A stretch of DNA of 64,000 nucleotides, from contig NZ_MKIN01000018.1 in assembly GCF_001938985.1 (NCBI RefSeq), positions 1 through 64,000 on the forward strand, in the 5' to 3' direction. A model generated the notes under the pieces. It was not told where the DNA came from, did no database searches, and was given only the letters and a program-made list of their open reading frames with translations. Below are positions 18,332 through 27,695 of the stretch, piece by piece. Every line of letters starts with the position of its first letter. Within the stretch, counting starts at the first letter, position 1. This stretch comes from Gillisella taibaishanensis. GTDB lineage: Bacteria; Pseudomonadota; Alphaproteobacteria; Rhizobiales; Rhizobiaceae. Made by a program: the position numbers and the translations under genes.

Positions 18332-19258
18332 TTAGGCCGTAAGCAGCGCGAACTGCGCGTCGAGTGCCCGCTTGACCTCGTCCTTGACGGGCTCCGACAC
18401 TTCGAAAATCTGCCTTGCCTTCATGAAGTCCATGACGCCGAAGCCGTTGACTGGCGGACGCAGGAAGATCGCGGGCGGGCCGAGCTTGAGTTTGAGCGCG
18501 AGATGCGATTGCATCATCAATTGCGAAGCGCCGAACAGGCTGTCGATTCGGTTCGGCACGTCGTCGGTCCCGACAGGTCCTCCGACGATATCCACGCCGA
18601 TGACGATATCGGCAAGGCCGAGCAGATGTTCATAGGGCACCGGGTTGAAGATGCCGCCATCGATCATCAGCCGGCCATTCAGCATCACAGGCATGAACAG
18701 CGCCGGGATGGCGGCGGAGGCGGCAAGCGCCTGATAGAGGTCGCCTTCTTCGCAAAGCTGCTCGCAATGACCGTAATAATCTGTCGTGATAACCTTCAGC
18801 GGTATGCCGAGCGCCGAAAAATCGTCGGGAATCCGGTCCGGCAGGAAGGCGCGCAGGATGCGTTCGAGATTGAACTGGCCAAGCCGGAAGCCGCCGATAG
18901 CGTGGCGCATGGTCGGCGGGCGCAGGCCCCAGATCCGCTTGAACACTTCATTGCGCTTGCCGACCGTTTCCAGCGCGTGGTCGCGCATTTCCGCCGCCGA
19001 CATGCCGGCCGCCTTGCCGGCGCCGATGATCGCGCCGATCGAGGACCCAGCGATGGCGACAGGCTCGATGCCGAGTTCCTCAAGCGCTTCCAGCACATGG
19101 ATATGCGCGAGCCCGCGCGCACCACCGGCGCCAAGCGCTACGGCGACCGTGGGCGTGGCTGACCGCGCCTCGACGAGGGATTGATGGGCTGGGGCTTCCT
19201 GCGGCATGATGGAAAACGAACCTTCTTCTCCAAGCCCGCCATTCGGTAAAACGGGCAA
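18332..19258 (-). CDS. Patatin-like phospholipase (RssA/YchK-like)
   Basis: The patatin catalytic dyad is complete: oxyanion-hole loop ALGAGGARGLAH, nucleophile motif GSSIG with Ser73, and IDGGIFNPVP with Asp200. These enzymes hydrolyse acyl esters of lipids; the natural substrate is unknown. No signal peptide is seen, so it is probably cytosolic. An alternative start at the second Met (19207) would give 291 residues and is plausible because the first 17 residues are not family-like. It converges with the antiporter gene, 15 bp from its stop. Confidence 0.92.
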   Translation of the reverse strand: MPVLPNGGLGEEGSFSIMPQEAPAHQSLVEARSATPTVAVALGAGGARGLAHIHVLEALEELGIEPVAIAGSSIGAIIGAGKAAGMSAAEMRDHALETVGKRNEVFKRIWGLRPPTMRHAIGGFRLGQFNLERILRAFLPDRIPDDFSALGIPLKVITTDYYGHCEQLCEEGDLYQALAASAAIPALFMPVMLNGRLMIDGGIFNPVPYEHLLGLADIVIGVDIVGGPVGTDDVPNRIDSLFGASQLMMQSHLALKLKLGPPAIFLRPPVNGFGVMDFMKARQIFEVSEPVKDEVKRALDAQFALLTA

Positions 19259-19405
19259 GTGGGTGCTTTATAAGATCTGTTTGCCGGGCAATGGGACATC
19301 GCTACCGGCACATGCTGACTCTGTTCTTCTATAACAACGGGAAAGCAAATTTTGGCTTTCCGGATCGCTTATACCGCACCGCATTTAAGATATTGCATCG
19401 CCGTT

Positions 19406-19966
19406 TCAAGCCGGCTTGTAAGCAAAGAACGACATGCGCGTATCGCCGAAGATACGTTCTTCGAGCAGCGTGAACGGTTCGGGCACCTGAACCATCACAT
19501 CGGCGCGCTCTTCGAGCAGCGCCAGCGCGCCGGGCATCAGCCAGCCGCCCTGGTGGGCGGCGGCAAGGGCCTTTTCGCCAAGACCCTTGCCATAAGGCGG
19601 ATCGGCAAACAGCAGGTGGAACGGCTCCATATTGGCGACCGAGCCGAGATCGGTGGCATCACGGCGCAGGATTTTGGCGCGGCCATGCAGGCCGAGTGTG
19701 TCGATATTCTGCCAGAGCAGGCCACGGCCCTCGACGCTGTTTTCAACGAAAAGCGCCGAGCGGCAGCCGCGCGACAGGGCTTCGAGCCCGACGGCACCGG
19801 TGCCGGCGAACAGGTCGAGCACCCTTGTGCCATCAAGGCAGTCGGGATGCGCATGCATCAGGATGTTGAACAGGCTTTCGCGGGTCCGGTCGATGGTCGG
19901 CCGGATCGCGTCAGTTTTCGGCGTGGCAAGGCTTCGCCCGCGAAATTCTCCACCGACGATGCGCAT
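19406..19966 (-). CDS. rsmD: 16S rRNA (guanine-966-N2)-methyltransferase RsmD
   Basis: The protein starts MRIVGGEFRGRSL and has the SAM-binding motif VLDLFAGTGAVGLEALSRG (49-67) and the catalytic DPPY motif at 122-125, characteristic of N2-guanine methyltransferases acting on 16S rRNA G966. 186 residues is the usual size. It begins 6 bp after the pseudouridine synthase stop, so both rRNA-modifying enzymes are likely on one transcript. Confidence 0.96.
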   Translation of the reverse strand: MRIVGGEFRGRSLATPKTDAIRPTIDRTRESLFNILMHAHPDCLDGTRVLDLFAGTGAVGLEALSRGCRSALFVENSVEGRGLLWQNIDTLGLHGRAKILRRDATDLGSVANMEPFHLLFADPPYGKGLGEKALAAAHQGGWLMPGALALLEERADVMVQVPEPFTLLEERIFGDTRMSFFAYKPA

Positions 19967-19972
19967 GCCGGC

Positions 19973-22057
19973 TTACCTCTTGCCTTTTGGACCCGAAGAC
20001 GGGCCACGCGGACCCGAAGACGGACCACGCGAGGGGCCGCGACCGGTGCTGGGCTTACCACCCGGCTTACCGCCGAAGGATGGCTTGCCACCAAAGGCCG
20101 GCTTTCCACCCGCAGACGGCTTACCACCGAACGAGGACTTACCCGCCGGCTTGCCACCAAAGGAAGGCTTGCCGCCGAAAGAAGGTTTGTCTCCAGACGG
20201 AGCACGCGATTTCGGCCGGCCGTCATAGGGACGGTCACCGGTTGGCCGCTCGGCTCTTTCGCCGGCTGGCCGGCCGGAATAGGGCCGGTCGCTGCGGGCC
20301 GGACGATCTGCGCGATCGCCTCCACGGTCCCGGTCACCCCGTTCGCGGTCAGAAGGCCATTGGCCACGCGATGGACGGTCGGAAGGCGCGCTGCGTTCGC
20401 CGCCTTCGCGCTTTGCGGAAAAGTCCCGCTTGCCGCCAAAGCCTGCGCCATCGCGCTTTCCGGCAAAACCTGCACCGTCGCGCTTGCCACCGAAACCACC
20501 ATCACGCCCGCCATCCCGACTGCCACGGCCGCCCTGCGGCTTGGTGTCCGGGCCTTCAGCACGAATCCATTCGCCCTCGGCGTCGCGAGCACGGCTGACC
20601 TGGACGCGCAGAGCATTGTCATCACTATAGGCCGCGCGTGCCCGGTCTGGATCGTGACGCGTCAGCGCCTTGGTCGGCGCGCCATCCTTGGTGCGGCCAT
20701 AGCGCTTGGACTGAGGCGCGCCATCGGGACGGCCACGACCGCCGCTCTTCTTGGCCTCCTCGCTGGCTGCCTTCTTTTCCGAAACGGGACGGGCGCCGGG
20801 CGCCATCCAGACATTGGCGGTGCGGCTCTGGCCAAGCGGCATGCGCTTCGGCTTGCCATCGCGGCTGCCGGCATCGTCATCGCGGCCAAAGCCGGGTTTG
20901 CTGCCAAAGCCTGGCTTGCCACCGCTTTTGTTGCCAAAGCTGGGCTTGGCGCCGTCGCGGCGGGTATCGAGCCGGCTCAACGCTTTTTCGCGGGCATCCT
21001 CGCGGTTATCGAAGCCACGTGGCTTGGGCGCACGGGTTTCTTTCTTCCAATTGCCTTCGTCAGCCTTGGCCTTCGGCTTGGCGACCGGGGCTTCGTCATC
21101 CTCGCCAGGGGCGTTGGAATAGAGCGGCGCGTCGAAATTGGCCTTGGATTCTTCGATCAGGCGCGGGCCGAGCTGGTCGCGCAGCATGCGGCCGCGCACT
21201 TCCTGCACCTGGCTTTCCGGCAGGTCGCCGAGCTGGAACGGACCATAGGAAATCCGGATCAACCGGTTGACCTCGAGGCCAAGCGCACCCAGCACGTTCT
21301 TGATTTCGCGGTTCTTGCCTTCGCGCAGGCCCATGGTGATCCACACATTGTGGCCCTGGGCGCGGTCGAGCACGGCGTCGATGGCGCCGTAGAGCACGCC
21401 GTCGACGGCAATGCCGTCCTTCAGCGTGTCGAGCTTGACCTGATCGATTTCGCCATAGGCGCGCACGCGGTACCGGCGCAGCCAGCCCGTGGTCGGCAGT
21501 TCCAGCACCCGGGCGAGGCCGCCGTCATTGGTCAGGAGCAGCAGGCCCTCGGTATTGATGTCGAGCCGGCCGATCGACATGACCCGCGGCAGATCTGCCG
21601 GCAGGTTTTCGAACACGGTCGGGCGACCCTCGGGATCGGAATTGGTGGTCACCAGGCCTGATGGCTTGTGATAGAGCCAGAGCCTTGTGCGCTCGATGCC
21701 ACGGATCGGCTCGCCATCGACTTCTATTCTGTCGGCGAGTGTCGCGTTCAGCACCGGGCTATCAAGCACCTTGCCATTGACCGCAACGCGGCCTTCCATG
21801 ATCATCCGCTCCACGTCGCGACGCGAGGCGATGCCGGCGCGCGCCAGAAGCTTGGAGATCCGCTCGGGCTTCAGCACGTCCTCGCCGGCGGATGCCGGTG
21901 CCGCGCTCTTGCGCGGTGCTGCCTCGGATTTCGCGGCTGATTTCTGTGCGAAATCAGGCTTTTTCGGTCCGGTTTTGCCGGCTTTGTCGGCGGATGCCTT
22001 GAAGGGGCGGCCTGCGGGCTTGCTGCCCGGCCGCTTGAACTTTTCTTTATCGGTCAT
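19973..22057 (-). CDS. RluB/RsuA-family pseudouridine synthase with ~385-residue disordered tail
   Basis: An S4 RNA-binding domain (~64-112) is followed by the RsuA-type catalytic domain, with the catalytic Asp166 in SIGRLDINTEGLLLLTNDG and the GLREGKNREIKNVL motif. It probably modifies 23S rRNA (RluB-like); the exact target uridine cannot be told. From ~310 to 694 the protein is Gly/Lys/Arg/Pro-rich, ending with many FGGKPS- and GPSSGP-type repeats. Such tails are common in rhizobial members but this one is long; it may bind RNA. This composition creates a long spurious antisense frame. It starts 54 bp from divergent tadA. Confidence 0.93.
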   Translation of the reverse strand: MTDKEKFKRPGSKPAGRPFKASADKAGKTGPKKPDFAQKSAAKSEAAPRKSAAPASAGEDVLKPERISKLLARAGIASRRDVERMIMEGRVAVNGKVLDSPVLNATLADRIEVDGEPIRGIERTRLWLYHKPSGLVTTNSDPEGRPTVFENLPADLPRVMSIGRLDINTEGLLLLTNDGGLARVLELPTTGWLRRYRVRAYGEIDQVKLDTLKDGIAVDGVLYGAIDAVLDRAQGHNVWITMGLREGKNREIKNVLGALGLEVNRLIRISYGPFQLGDLPESQVQEVRGRMLRDQLGPRLIEESKANFDAPLYSNAPGEDDEAPVAKPKAKADEGNWKKETRAPKPRGFDNREDAREKALSRLDTRRDGAKPSFGNKSGGKPGFGSKPGFGRDDDAGSRDGKPKRMPLGQSRTANVWMAPGARPVSEKKAASEEAKKSGGRGRPDGAPQSKRYGRTKDGAPTKALTRHDPDRARAAYSDDNALRVQVSRARDAEGEWIRAEGPDTKPQGGRGSRDGGRDGGFGGKRDGAGFAGKRDGAGFGGKRDFSAKREGGERSAPSDRPSRGQWPSDRERGDRDRGGDRADRPARSDRPYSGRPAGERAERPTGDRPYDGRPKSRAPSGDKPSFGGKPSFGGKPAGKSSFGGKPSAGGKPAFGGKPSFGGKPGGKPSTGRGPSRGPSSGPRGPSSGPKGKR

Positions 22058-22111
22058 TTTTTGCTTGCCTGTCGTTTGCTGTGTCCTATCAGTTCGCGAA
22101 GGCTTGGTTAA

Positions 22112-22579
22112 GTGGAAAGTTCGCCCATTGTGATGCCGACGACTCGTTTCATGGATGTGGCCCTCGAAGAGGCCCGGCTTGCCGGCGCGCGCGGGGAAGT
22201 GCCTATCGGCGCGGTCGTGGTCAAGGACGGCGCGATCATTGCGCGCGCCGGCAACGAGACCCGGGCGCTGAACGACATTTCAGCGCATGCGGAAATCCTC
22301 GCCATCCGCCGCGCTTCTGCCGTGCTTTCCGATGAGCGGCTGGCCGGGGCCGACCTCTATGTGACGCTGGAGCCCTGCACCATGTGCGCGGCGGCGATAT
22401 CCTTTGCCCGCATCCGCCGTCTCTATTATGGCGCATCCGATGAAAAGGGCGGCGGCGTCGAGCACGGCGCACGCTTTTATGCCCAGCCCACCTGCCATCA
22501 CGCGCCGGATGTGTATTCCGGCATCGGCGAGGCGGATGCGGCGGCGCTTCTCAAGGACTTCTTCTCACAAAAAAGATAG
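22112..22579 (+). CDS. tadA: tRNA-specific adenosine deaminase TadA
   Basis: TadA converts A34 to inosine in tRNA-Arg(ACG). The zinc-dependent deaminase motifs are HAE (residues 59-61 with the GTG start) and PCTMC (88-92). ALNDISAHAEI and FARIRRLYYGASDEKGGGVEHG are TadA landmarks. Two starts are possible: GTG at 22112 or ATG at 22133; the ATG version (148 residues) matches typical lengths. Convergent with the metallo-hydrolase gene downstream. Confidence 0.94.
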   Translation: MESSPIVMPTTRFMDVALEEARLAGARGEVPIGAVVVKDGAIIARAGNETRALNDISAHAEILAIRRASAVLSDERLAGADLYVTLEPCTMCAAAISFARIRRLYYGASDEKGGGVEHGARFYAQPTCHHAPDVYSGIGEADAAALLKDFFSQKR

Positions 22580-22603
22580 GCCGCACGCGGATGCGCACGG
22601 CCT
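22578..22603. terminator. Hairpin between convergent tadA and metallo-hydrolase genes
   Basis: AGGCCG and CGGCCT form a 6-bp stem around a 14-base region that contains further complementarity (TGCGCA). An A-rich tract precedes it (AAAAAAG), giving a U-tract on the minus-strand transcript. It could end the metallo-hydrolase transcript; the + strand side lacks a T-run. Confidence 0.4.
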
Positions 22604-22628
22604 GAAAATAACTGACGGACGGAGCCGC

Positions 22629-23615
22629 TTACAGATCGAACTGGTAGCTCTTCGGCACGAAGCGATAGCCGGTATCGAGCTTTTCGACATAGCCGACCGA
22701 GGGGAAGGGCATGTGATAGCCGAGGAAGGCGACACGCTCGGTGGCGGCCATATCGAACACCCGCTTGCGGGTAGCGGCAGCATTGGCCTTGTCCATGTCG
22801 AATTTCACTTCCCAATCCGGCCGCTGCAGCGACAGCACGAAATGGTTGGCGGTATCGGCAGTCAGCAGCAGGCGCTTGCCCTTGGATTCGACGTGGAAGA
22901 TCATATGGCCGGGCGAATGGCCAAACGCTGCCTCGCCCCGAATGCCTGAGACGACATCGCCGCCCTGGTCGCTGAGGAAGGTGGTCTTCTCGGCCAGCGG
23001 CTTCACATTGGCCAGCACGCCTTTTTGTCCGGCCTCTGCCGGGGTTCCGGCCCGTGCCGGATCGGTCCAGAAATCATATTCGCGCTGGCCGGCGATGTAG
23101 CGCGCCTTGGTAAAGGCCGGTTTGCCCTTCTCCATCAGCCCGCCAATATGATCGCCATGCATATGGGTCAGTACGACGATGGTCACGTCTTCAGGCGAAT
23201 AGCCGGCGGCCATCATGCCTTCGGAAAGACGGCCCATGCCATTGGGGCGGCCCTGTTCGCCCATGCCGGTATCGAATAGGATCACGTCTTTTCCGGTGTT
23301 GATCAGCACGGGCGAGAAGCCGTTGACGAATTTATCGGCTGGCAGGAAATTCTGGGTCAGCAGCGCCGACACCGTCTCCGGCTTCTGGTCGGTACCGAAG
23401 GTTTCGCCCGGCTTGTCAGAGACGCGTGCGCCGTCCTTGATGACGACGACTTCGAAATCGCCGAGTTGGAACCGGTTCGTCTCAGGTGGCATGGCGTGAT
23501 TGATATCCATCGATGTCTCCGCTTGCGCAAAGGCAGCCCGTGTTATCAACGCTGGCGCGGCCAGTGCTGACAGAGCCGACCCCACGATCAGTGTTCGTCT
23601 GTCTATTGAAACCAT
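22629..23615 (-). CDS. Tat-exported MBL-fold metallo-hydrolase
   Basis: The N-terminus MVSIDRRTLIVGSALSALAA carries a twin-Arg and a hydrophobic core with a likely AFA-Q cleavage near residue 31, indicating export by Tat. The metallo-beta-lactamase core shows THMHGDHIGG (residues ~146-155) and later H and D ligands in GHSPGHM and TADTANHF. Substrate unknown; relatives include lactonases and quorum-quenching-like hydrolases, but that is only a possibility. The ATG at 23615 follows an excellent GGGAGG site 5-6 bases away; a longer frame from 23684 has no such site. Confidence 0.9.
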   Translation of the reverse strand: MVSIDRRTLIVGSALSALAAPALITRAAFAQAETSMDINHAMPPETNRFQLGDFEVVVIKDGARVSDKPGETFGTDQKPETVSALLTQNFLPADKFVNGFSPVLINTGKDVILFDTGMGEQGRPNGMGRLSEGMMAAGYSPEDVTIVVLTHMHGDHIGGLMEKGKPAFTKARYIAGQREYDFWTDPARAGTPAEAGQKGVLANVKPLAEKTTFLSDQGGDVVSGIRGEAAFGHSPGHMIFHVESKGKRLLLTADTANHFVLSLQRPDWEVKFDMDKANAAATRKRVFDMAATERVAFLGYHMPFPSVGYVEKLDTGYRFVPKSYQFDL

Positions 23616-23898
23616 TGCAACCTCCCTCAATGGTAAAACTCCCCGTACAGCCCCAAGAGGTAGGGGTAGGGGCGGGTCTGTCAATGCCCATAACGTGTAC
23701 GTGATCGCTACTCTTATCGGGACGATAACGATTGTAAGATAGAGGGGAGGGGACTAATCAGGTGTCCGAAAGCAAGCCCTTATGGGCGATCGAGGGCGTC
23801 TCGATGCTATGCTTACCGGCCGCCGGTTTCACTCCTGTTGGTGTTGCTCCCGGCCATGATCTGCAGGTTTCGCTGCCGACTGATTGAAGAGTGCTGCT

Positions 23899-25332
23899 AT
23901 GAATCGCATCGTCCCGCTCATCCTGGCCGTCGCCTTGTTCATGGAAAACATGGACTCGACCGTGATTGCCACGGCACTTCCGGCTATCGCCCATGATCTC
24001 GGCGTCGGGCCGATCACGCTCAAGCTGGCGCTGACTTCCTACATGGTGGCACTCGCCATCTTCATCCCGGTCAGTGGCTGGATGGCCGATAAATTCGGCG
24101 CCAAGCAGATTTTCCGTGCCGCGATGGCGGTGTTCATCGTCGGATCGGTGTTCTGCGCCATGTCCAGCTCGCTGTTCGAATTCGTGGCCGCTCGCTTCCT
24201 GCAAGGCATGGGCGGCGCGATGATGACGCCCGTCGGCCGTCTGGTTTTGCTGCGCACCACCAAGCGCGAAGAACTGGTCTCAGCCATGGCGCTCCTGACC
24301 ATTCCCGGCCTTGTCGGCCCGCTCGCCGGTCCGCCGGTCGGGGGGTTCATCACCACCTATTTCACCTGGCACTGGATTTTTCTCATCAACGTGCCGATCA
24401 GTGTGCTCGGCCTGATCCTGTCGACGATCTTTTTGCCTGACATCGAGCGGCTAAAGACCGCGCCGATCGACTGGAGCGGGTTTGCGCTGACCTCGCTGTC
24501 GGCAGCCGGCATCGTCTTCGGCCTGTCCGTCATCAGCCTGCCGGCCCTGCCGCCGGTGGTTGGCATTGGCACGGCGGTGCTGGGCGTGCTGTGTGGCGCC
24601 CTTTACATAGTCCACGCCAAGCGGCATCCCGCGCCGCTGCTCGATCTCACCCTGTTTCGCAAGCCGGCATTTCGGGCCGCCCAGATCGGTGGCACGGCGT
24701 TTCGGATTTCGGCTGGCGCCATTCCCTTCCTGATGCCACTGATGCTGCAGCTCGGTTTCGGCATGAGCCCTTTCGAATCCGGGATGACCACCTTTGTCGG
24801 CGCCATCGGCGCCATCACCACCAAGTTCCTGGCGCGCCGCGTATTTGCCGCTGCCGGTTTCCGCAGTGTGCTGATCATCGCCGGCGTCTGTGGCGCGGCA
24901 ACCACCATGCTCAACGCTTTCTTCACGCCGCAGACCCCGCATGCGCTGCTGATGTTCTTCCTGCTGCTCGCCGGTTTCTGCCGGTCCTTCTTCTTTACCG
25001 GGACCAATGCGTTGGGTTATGCCGATATCGACAACAACGAAGCAAGTCAGGCCACGTCAATCGCTTCGGTCTTGCAGCAGGTCAGCTTGGCGCTCGGCGT
25101 CGCCTGCGCTGCCTTCGTGCTTGAAATCAGCACTATGATGACAGGCGGCCATCTGGATCTTGCCGATTTTCATGCGGCTTTTGCCATTGTCGCGCTGTTG
25201 TCGCTGGCGGCGGTCGTACCGTATATCTTCATGGATAAGAATGCCGGTGCTGACGTTTCCGGCCATCGCCGCCGGCTCGTTGCCACTGTGGCAGCAGCTG
25301 AAGTCACGCCGGAAAACGTACCCGCGAAATAA
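23899..25332 (+). CDS. MFS transporter, DHA2 (EmrB/QacA-type) drug exporter family
   Basis: This 477-residue protein has about 12-14 hydrophobic helices. The first contains MENMDSTVIATALPAIA, the DHA2 motif with the membrane Asp used in proton coupling. The loop motif WMADKFGAKQIFRAA is the MFS motif A. The family exports drugs and other hydrophobic compounds by proton antiport; the substrate cannot be read from sequence. The ATG at 23899 is preferred over an upstream TTG at 23884. No partner membrane-fusion protein or regulator lies next to it, so it probably acts alone. Confidence 0.9.
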   Translation: MNRIVPLILAVALFMENMDSTVIATALPAIAHDLGVGPITLKLALTSYMVALAIFIPVSGWMADKFGAKQIFRAAMAVFIVGSVFCAMSSSLFEFVAARFLQGMGGAMMTPVGRLVLLRTTKREELVSAMALLTIPGLVGPLAGPPVGGFITTYFTWHWIFLINVPISVLGLILSTIFLPDIERLKTAPIDWSGFALTSLSAAGIVFGLSVISLPALPPVVGIGTAVLGVLCGALYIVHAKRHPAPLLDLTLFRKPAFRAAQIGGTAFRISAGAIPFLMPLMLQLGFGMSPFESGMTTFVGAIGAITTKFLARRVFAAAGFRSVLIIAGVCGAATTMLNAFFTPQTPHALLMFFLLLAGFCRSFFFTGTNALGYADIDNNEASQATSIASVLQQVSLALGVACAAFVLEISTMMTGGHLDLADFHAAFAIVALLSLAAVVPYIFMDKNAGADVSGHRRRLVATVAAAEVTPENVPAK

Positions 25333-25364
25333 CGCTTCCCGGCGTCAACACGGCATGCACACAC

Positions 25365-25392
25365 AAAAAAAGCGGAGCCTTGCGGCTCCGCT
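25365..25392 (-). terminator. Rho-independent terminator for the PRC-barrel gene
   Basis: AGCGGAGCC and GGCTCCGCT make a 9-bp stem with a TTGC loop. On the minus strand it is followed by seven U's (AAAAAAA on the plus strand at 25365-25371). It lies 105 bp past the stop of the minus-strand PRC-barrel gene, and the convergent MFS gene ends just before it. Confidence 0.75.
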
Positions 25393-25497
25393 TCGGTCTG
25401 ATCTCGCTTTTCAAGCATGCCCTTACGGGAAACTGGAAACCATTTTCCCTGAGAATGCTGATCCGGCATCATGCCGGACGATGATCAGCTGACTGTC

Positions 25498-26019
25498 TTA
25501 CTTGGACGGCGCAGCCGGCGTCGTTGTCGTCGTCGAAGCCGCGTTGGACTTCTGATCCGACAGCGTCTTGAATTCCGGAGCCGACTTCAGGGTATCGGCG
25601 GTTTCCGTCGTGGTCAGACGCAGCTTGTCGGGGTTCTGCGCATCGCGGGTGACGGTGATCTTGCTGACCGGGACGGCGACATTCTTTTCGCCCATGCCCA
25701 GGAAGCCGCCAACGCCGATCACAGCTGCGACGAGGCCGCCATTCTGCTGCATGATCAGGTCCTTGATCTCGCCGATGCTCTTGTCACCGGCATAGACGTT
25801 CTGGCCAATGTAGTTGGAGGCCGACAGCTGATCACTGCCCTGCTGCGTCAGATAGGTCTCGGACATGCCGCCAGCCGCGGTTGCTGGGGCAGTAGCAGGA
25901 GCGGTTGTGGTCGCGCCGGGCGTTGCTGGTGTCGTGGCACTCTGCGCAAAGGCCATGGGCGCGACAGCAGTAGAACCCATGAAAACGGTTGCTGCTACGA
26001 TGGTAAGGGTCTTGTTCAT
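25498..26019 (-). CDS. Secreted PRC-barrel domain protein
   Basis: The signal peptide MNKTLTIVAATVFMGSTAVA-PMAFA is followed by a Thr/Ala/Pro linker (to ~50) and a PRC-barrel-like domain (NYIGQNVYAGDKSIGEIKDL...AAVIGVGGFLGMGEKNVAVP). PRC-barrel proteins are often small envelope or RNA/photosynthesis-associated adaptors; the role here is unknown. The C-terminus is again low-complexity (Ser/Thr/Pro/Ala). The ATG at 26019 has AGG about 7 bases upstream; the frame is open to 26070 but the signal peptide fixes the start. 173 residues. Confidence 0.85.
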   Translation of the reverse strand: MNKTLTIVAATVFMGSTAVAPMAFAQSATTPATPGATTTAPATAPATAAGGMSETYLTQQGSDQLSASNYIGQNVYAGDKSIGEIKDLIMQQNGGLVAAVIGVGGFLGMGEKNVAVPVSKITVTRDAQNPDKLRLTTTETADTLKSAPEFKTLSDQKSNAASTTTTTPAAPSK

Positions 26020-26234
26020 TTTGAACCTGCCTTTCGGTCTTTGTTTCGTGTCGGACTGAGTTGAGAACAATCATGTCGCTCTCTGCTCGGCTCGGTAGGG
26101 AAATGCCCGAAACACAAGTCAGTTCCGATAGTTGCCTGCATTTTATTTTTGCATACTGATGGAACTTTAGGCAGAATCGTCAGTTCGAGGCCTTCGCTTT
26201 GAAGACCTCCGGTTGAGGAATTGAAGGGTTGGCT

Positions 26235-27116
26235 TTATAAGCGGAAGCTAGGCTCGTGCCGGCCATTGACGGTCACATCCAGCAGGAAGATCTTTCCGCC
26301 TTCAGGGTCGGCAGCAAGGCCCTCCGCATCGAGACCCTCGGTTGCCGTCGTCACCAGCAGGCGGTCGGCCTTGGCGCCGATAAAGGCCGGGCAAGTGGTC
26401 TGCGCCGCCGGCAGGCGGTAGCGGGCAAGGTGCTTTCCATCCTTATTATAATGGTCAACCGCGCCCACGCCCCAGCAGGCGTTCCAGATGTCGCCCTCGG
26501 CATCGCAGACTGATCCATCGATCCCCCCTTTGCGTTCACGACCATCGATATGGAGGCTTGGGGTTCCCGTCGGCAGACCTGTGGCGGGGTCGACGCTCAC
26601 CTTCATCATCTGGTTGACGCGGGTATCGACGAAATAGGCGAGGCTACCGTCAGGGGAAAAGCAGATCGAGTTGGGAATGCTGATCCCGTCGTAGAGCCGG
26701 GTCACGGTCTTGCCAGCAACGTGATAAATCGCACCCGCACCGTCGGCCGCGGTCTTGCCCATGGTGCCGACCCAGAGCGCACCGCTCTGATGCACCCGAC
26801 CGTCATTGGAGCGATTGCCGGGCCGTTCCGGTTCAAGCTCGGTCAACAGTGTCAGCGCGCCGGTGCTGACCTCACGAATGAAAATGCCTTTTTCTGTGGC
26901 GAGCATTTGCCTGTCGGCATCGATCTTGGCCAGAACGCTGCCCATCACGGGCAGGGCATGGGTAATGGTTTCGCCGGTGGCGAACCGGTGCTCGATCAGG
27001 CCTTTGCCGAGAATGTCGAACCACCAGGCCGTATCGGTCGATGGATCATAGGTCGGGCCTTCGCCCAGCGTCAGGCGGTTTTCGACAAGGATGGTGCCGC
27101 TATAGGCTGTTTCCAC
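26235..27116 (-). CDS. SMP-30/gluconolactonase (LRE) family protein
   Basis: A six-bladed beta-propeller lactonase-type protein of 293 residues. Metal-site landmarks are LGEGPTYD (Glu), GNRSNDGRV (Asn/Asp) and GIDGSVCDAEGDIWNACWG. The family opens sugar lactones such as gluconolactone or arabinolactone in Entner-Doudoroff-type sugar oxidation. The sugar cannot be determined and no dehydrogenase or transporter gene lies beside it. No signal peptide. Minus strand, 215 bp downstream of the PRC-barrel gene start. Confidence 0.9.
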   Translation of the reverse strand: METAYSGTILVENRLTLGEGPTYDPSTDTAWWFDILGKGLIEHRFATGETITHALPVMGSVLAKIDADRQMLATEKGIFIREVSTGALTLLTELEPERPGNRSNDGRVHQSGALWVGTMGKTAADGAGAIYHVAGKTVTRLYDGISIPNSICFSPDGSLAYFVDTRVNQMMKVSVDPATGLPTGTPSLHIDGRERKGGIDGSVCDAEGDIWNACWGVGAVDHYNKDGKHLARYRLPAAQTTCPAFIGAKADRLLVTTATEGLDAEGLAADPEGGKIFLLDVTVNGRHEPSFRL

Positions 27117-27695
27117 GGTGCTCTCCTAAAGATTTCGCCCAAAGATTTCGCAATGTGTCATGGCAATTGAAGGCGCGAGAAGCAGGACTGAGACGGCCTA
27201 GCTTCGATTCGGCCGGTGCGAAACGATACGGTGCTCCATAAACCCGCGAATTCCCATGGTGTAAAGACCGGGCAGCCTCGGCTTCGAGCTGACGTGAGTG
27301 CGGTGCGTGCAGAAAAACCGGGCCGTACCCAATCCGAATAGCTCCAGCTTGCGTAATATGGCCAATGTCCACCCTATCGCCTTGATGCTGGAGCAAGGTA
27401 GGTCTCTTAGTCTAACGTCATGATGGTCACTTAAACCTTTGTCGCATAAGCATACAGACTGAAATTCTCTGGAGAAAAGCGCCTCGATGGGTCGGAAATC
27501 TGTTGTGGGACGCAAGAAATGAGGAGATACAGGGTTTCATTAAATTTTGAGGAACGGCTTTTTTAGTTCGAAATATTTTAGTTGTAACTCATTCGGGCGA
27601 CTGGTGTTTCAGACCGCGTAATTCGTTTGCGATAACCATGGCATGCGGTCACGGTTCAGTCGTGACGATATATCAACAACAGGACCTTTTATAAA
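27117..27695. other. 579-bp region between divergent SMP-30 and LuxR-type genes
   Basis: Two medium open frames on the minus strand (27198-27515 and 27100-27396) overlap each other, have no clear ribosome site and no recognisable family. The last ~170 bases are AT-rich and probably carry the promoter of the LuxR-type gene; no lux-box-like dyad of the usual 18-20 bp was seen. It could hold decayed coding sequence. Confidence 0.5.

Noticed and set aside
19352..21661. 769-residue open frame on the plus strand
   Set aside because: It lies antisense to rsmD and to the Gly/Lys-rich tail of the pseudouridine synthase; low-complexity GC-rich coding sequence often leaves the opposite strand open. It has no recognisable domain.
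27198..27515. 105-residue minus-strand frame before the LuxR gene
   Set aside because: No ribosome site, no recognisable domain, and a second frame of similar length overlaps it.
27600..27695. lux box for the LuxR-type regulator
   Set aside because: No 18-20-bp dyad was found close to the start.
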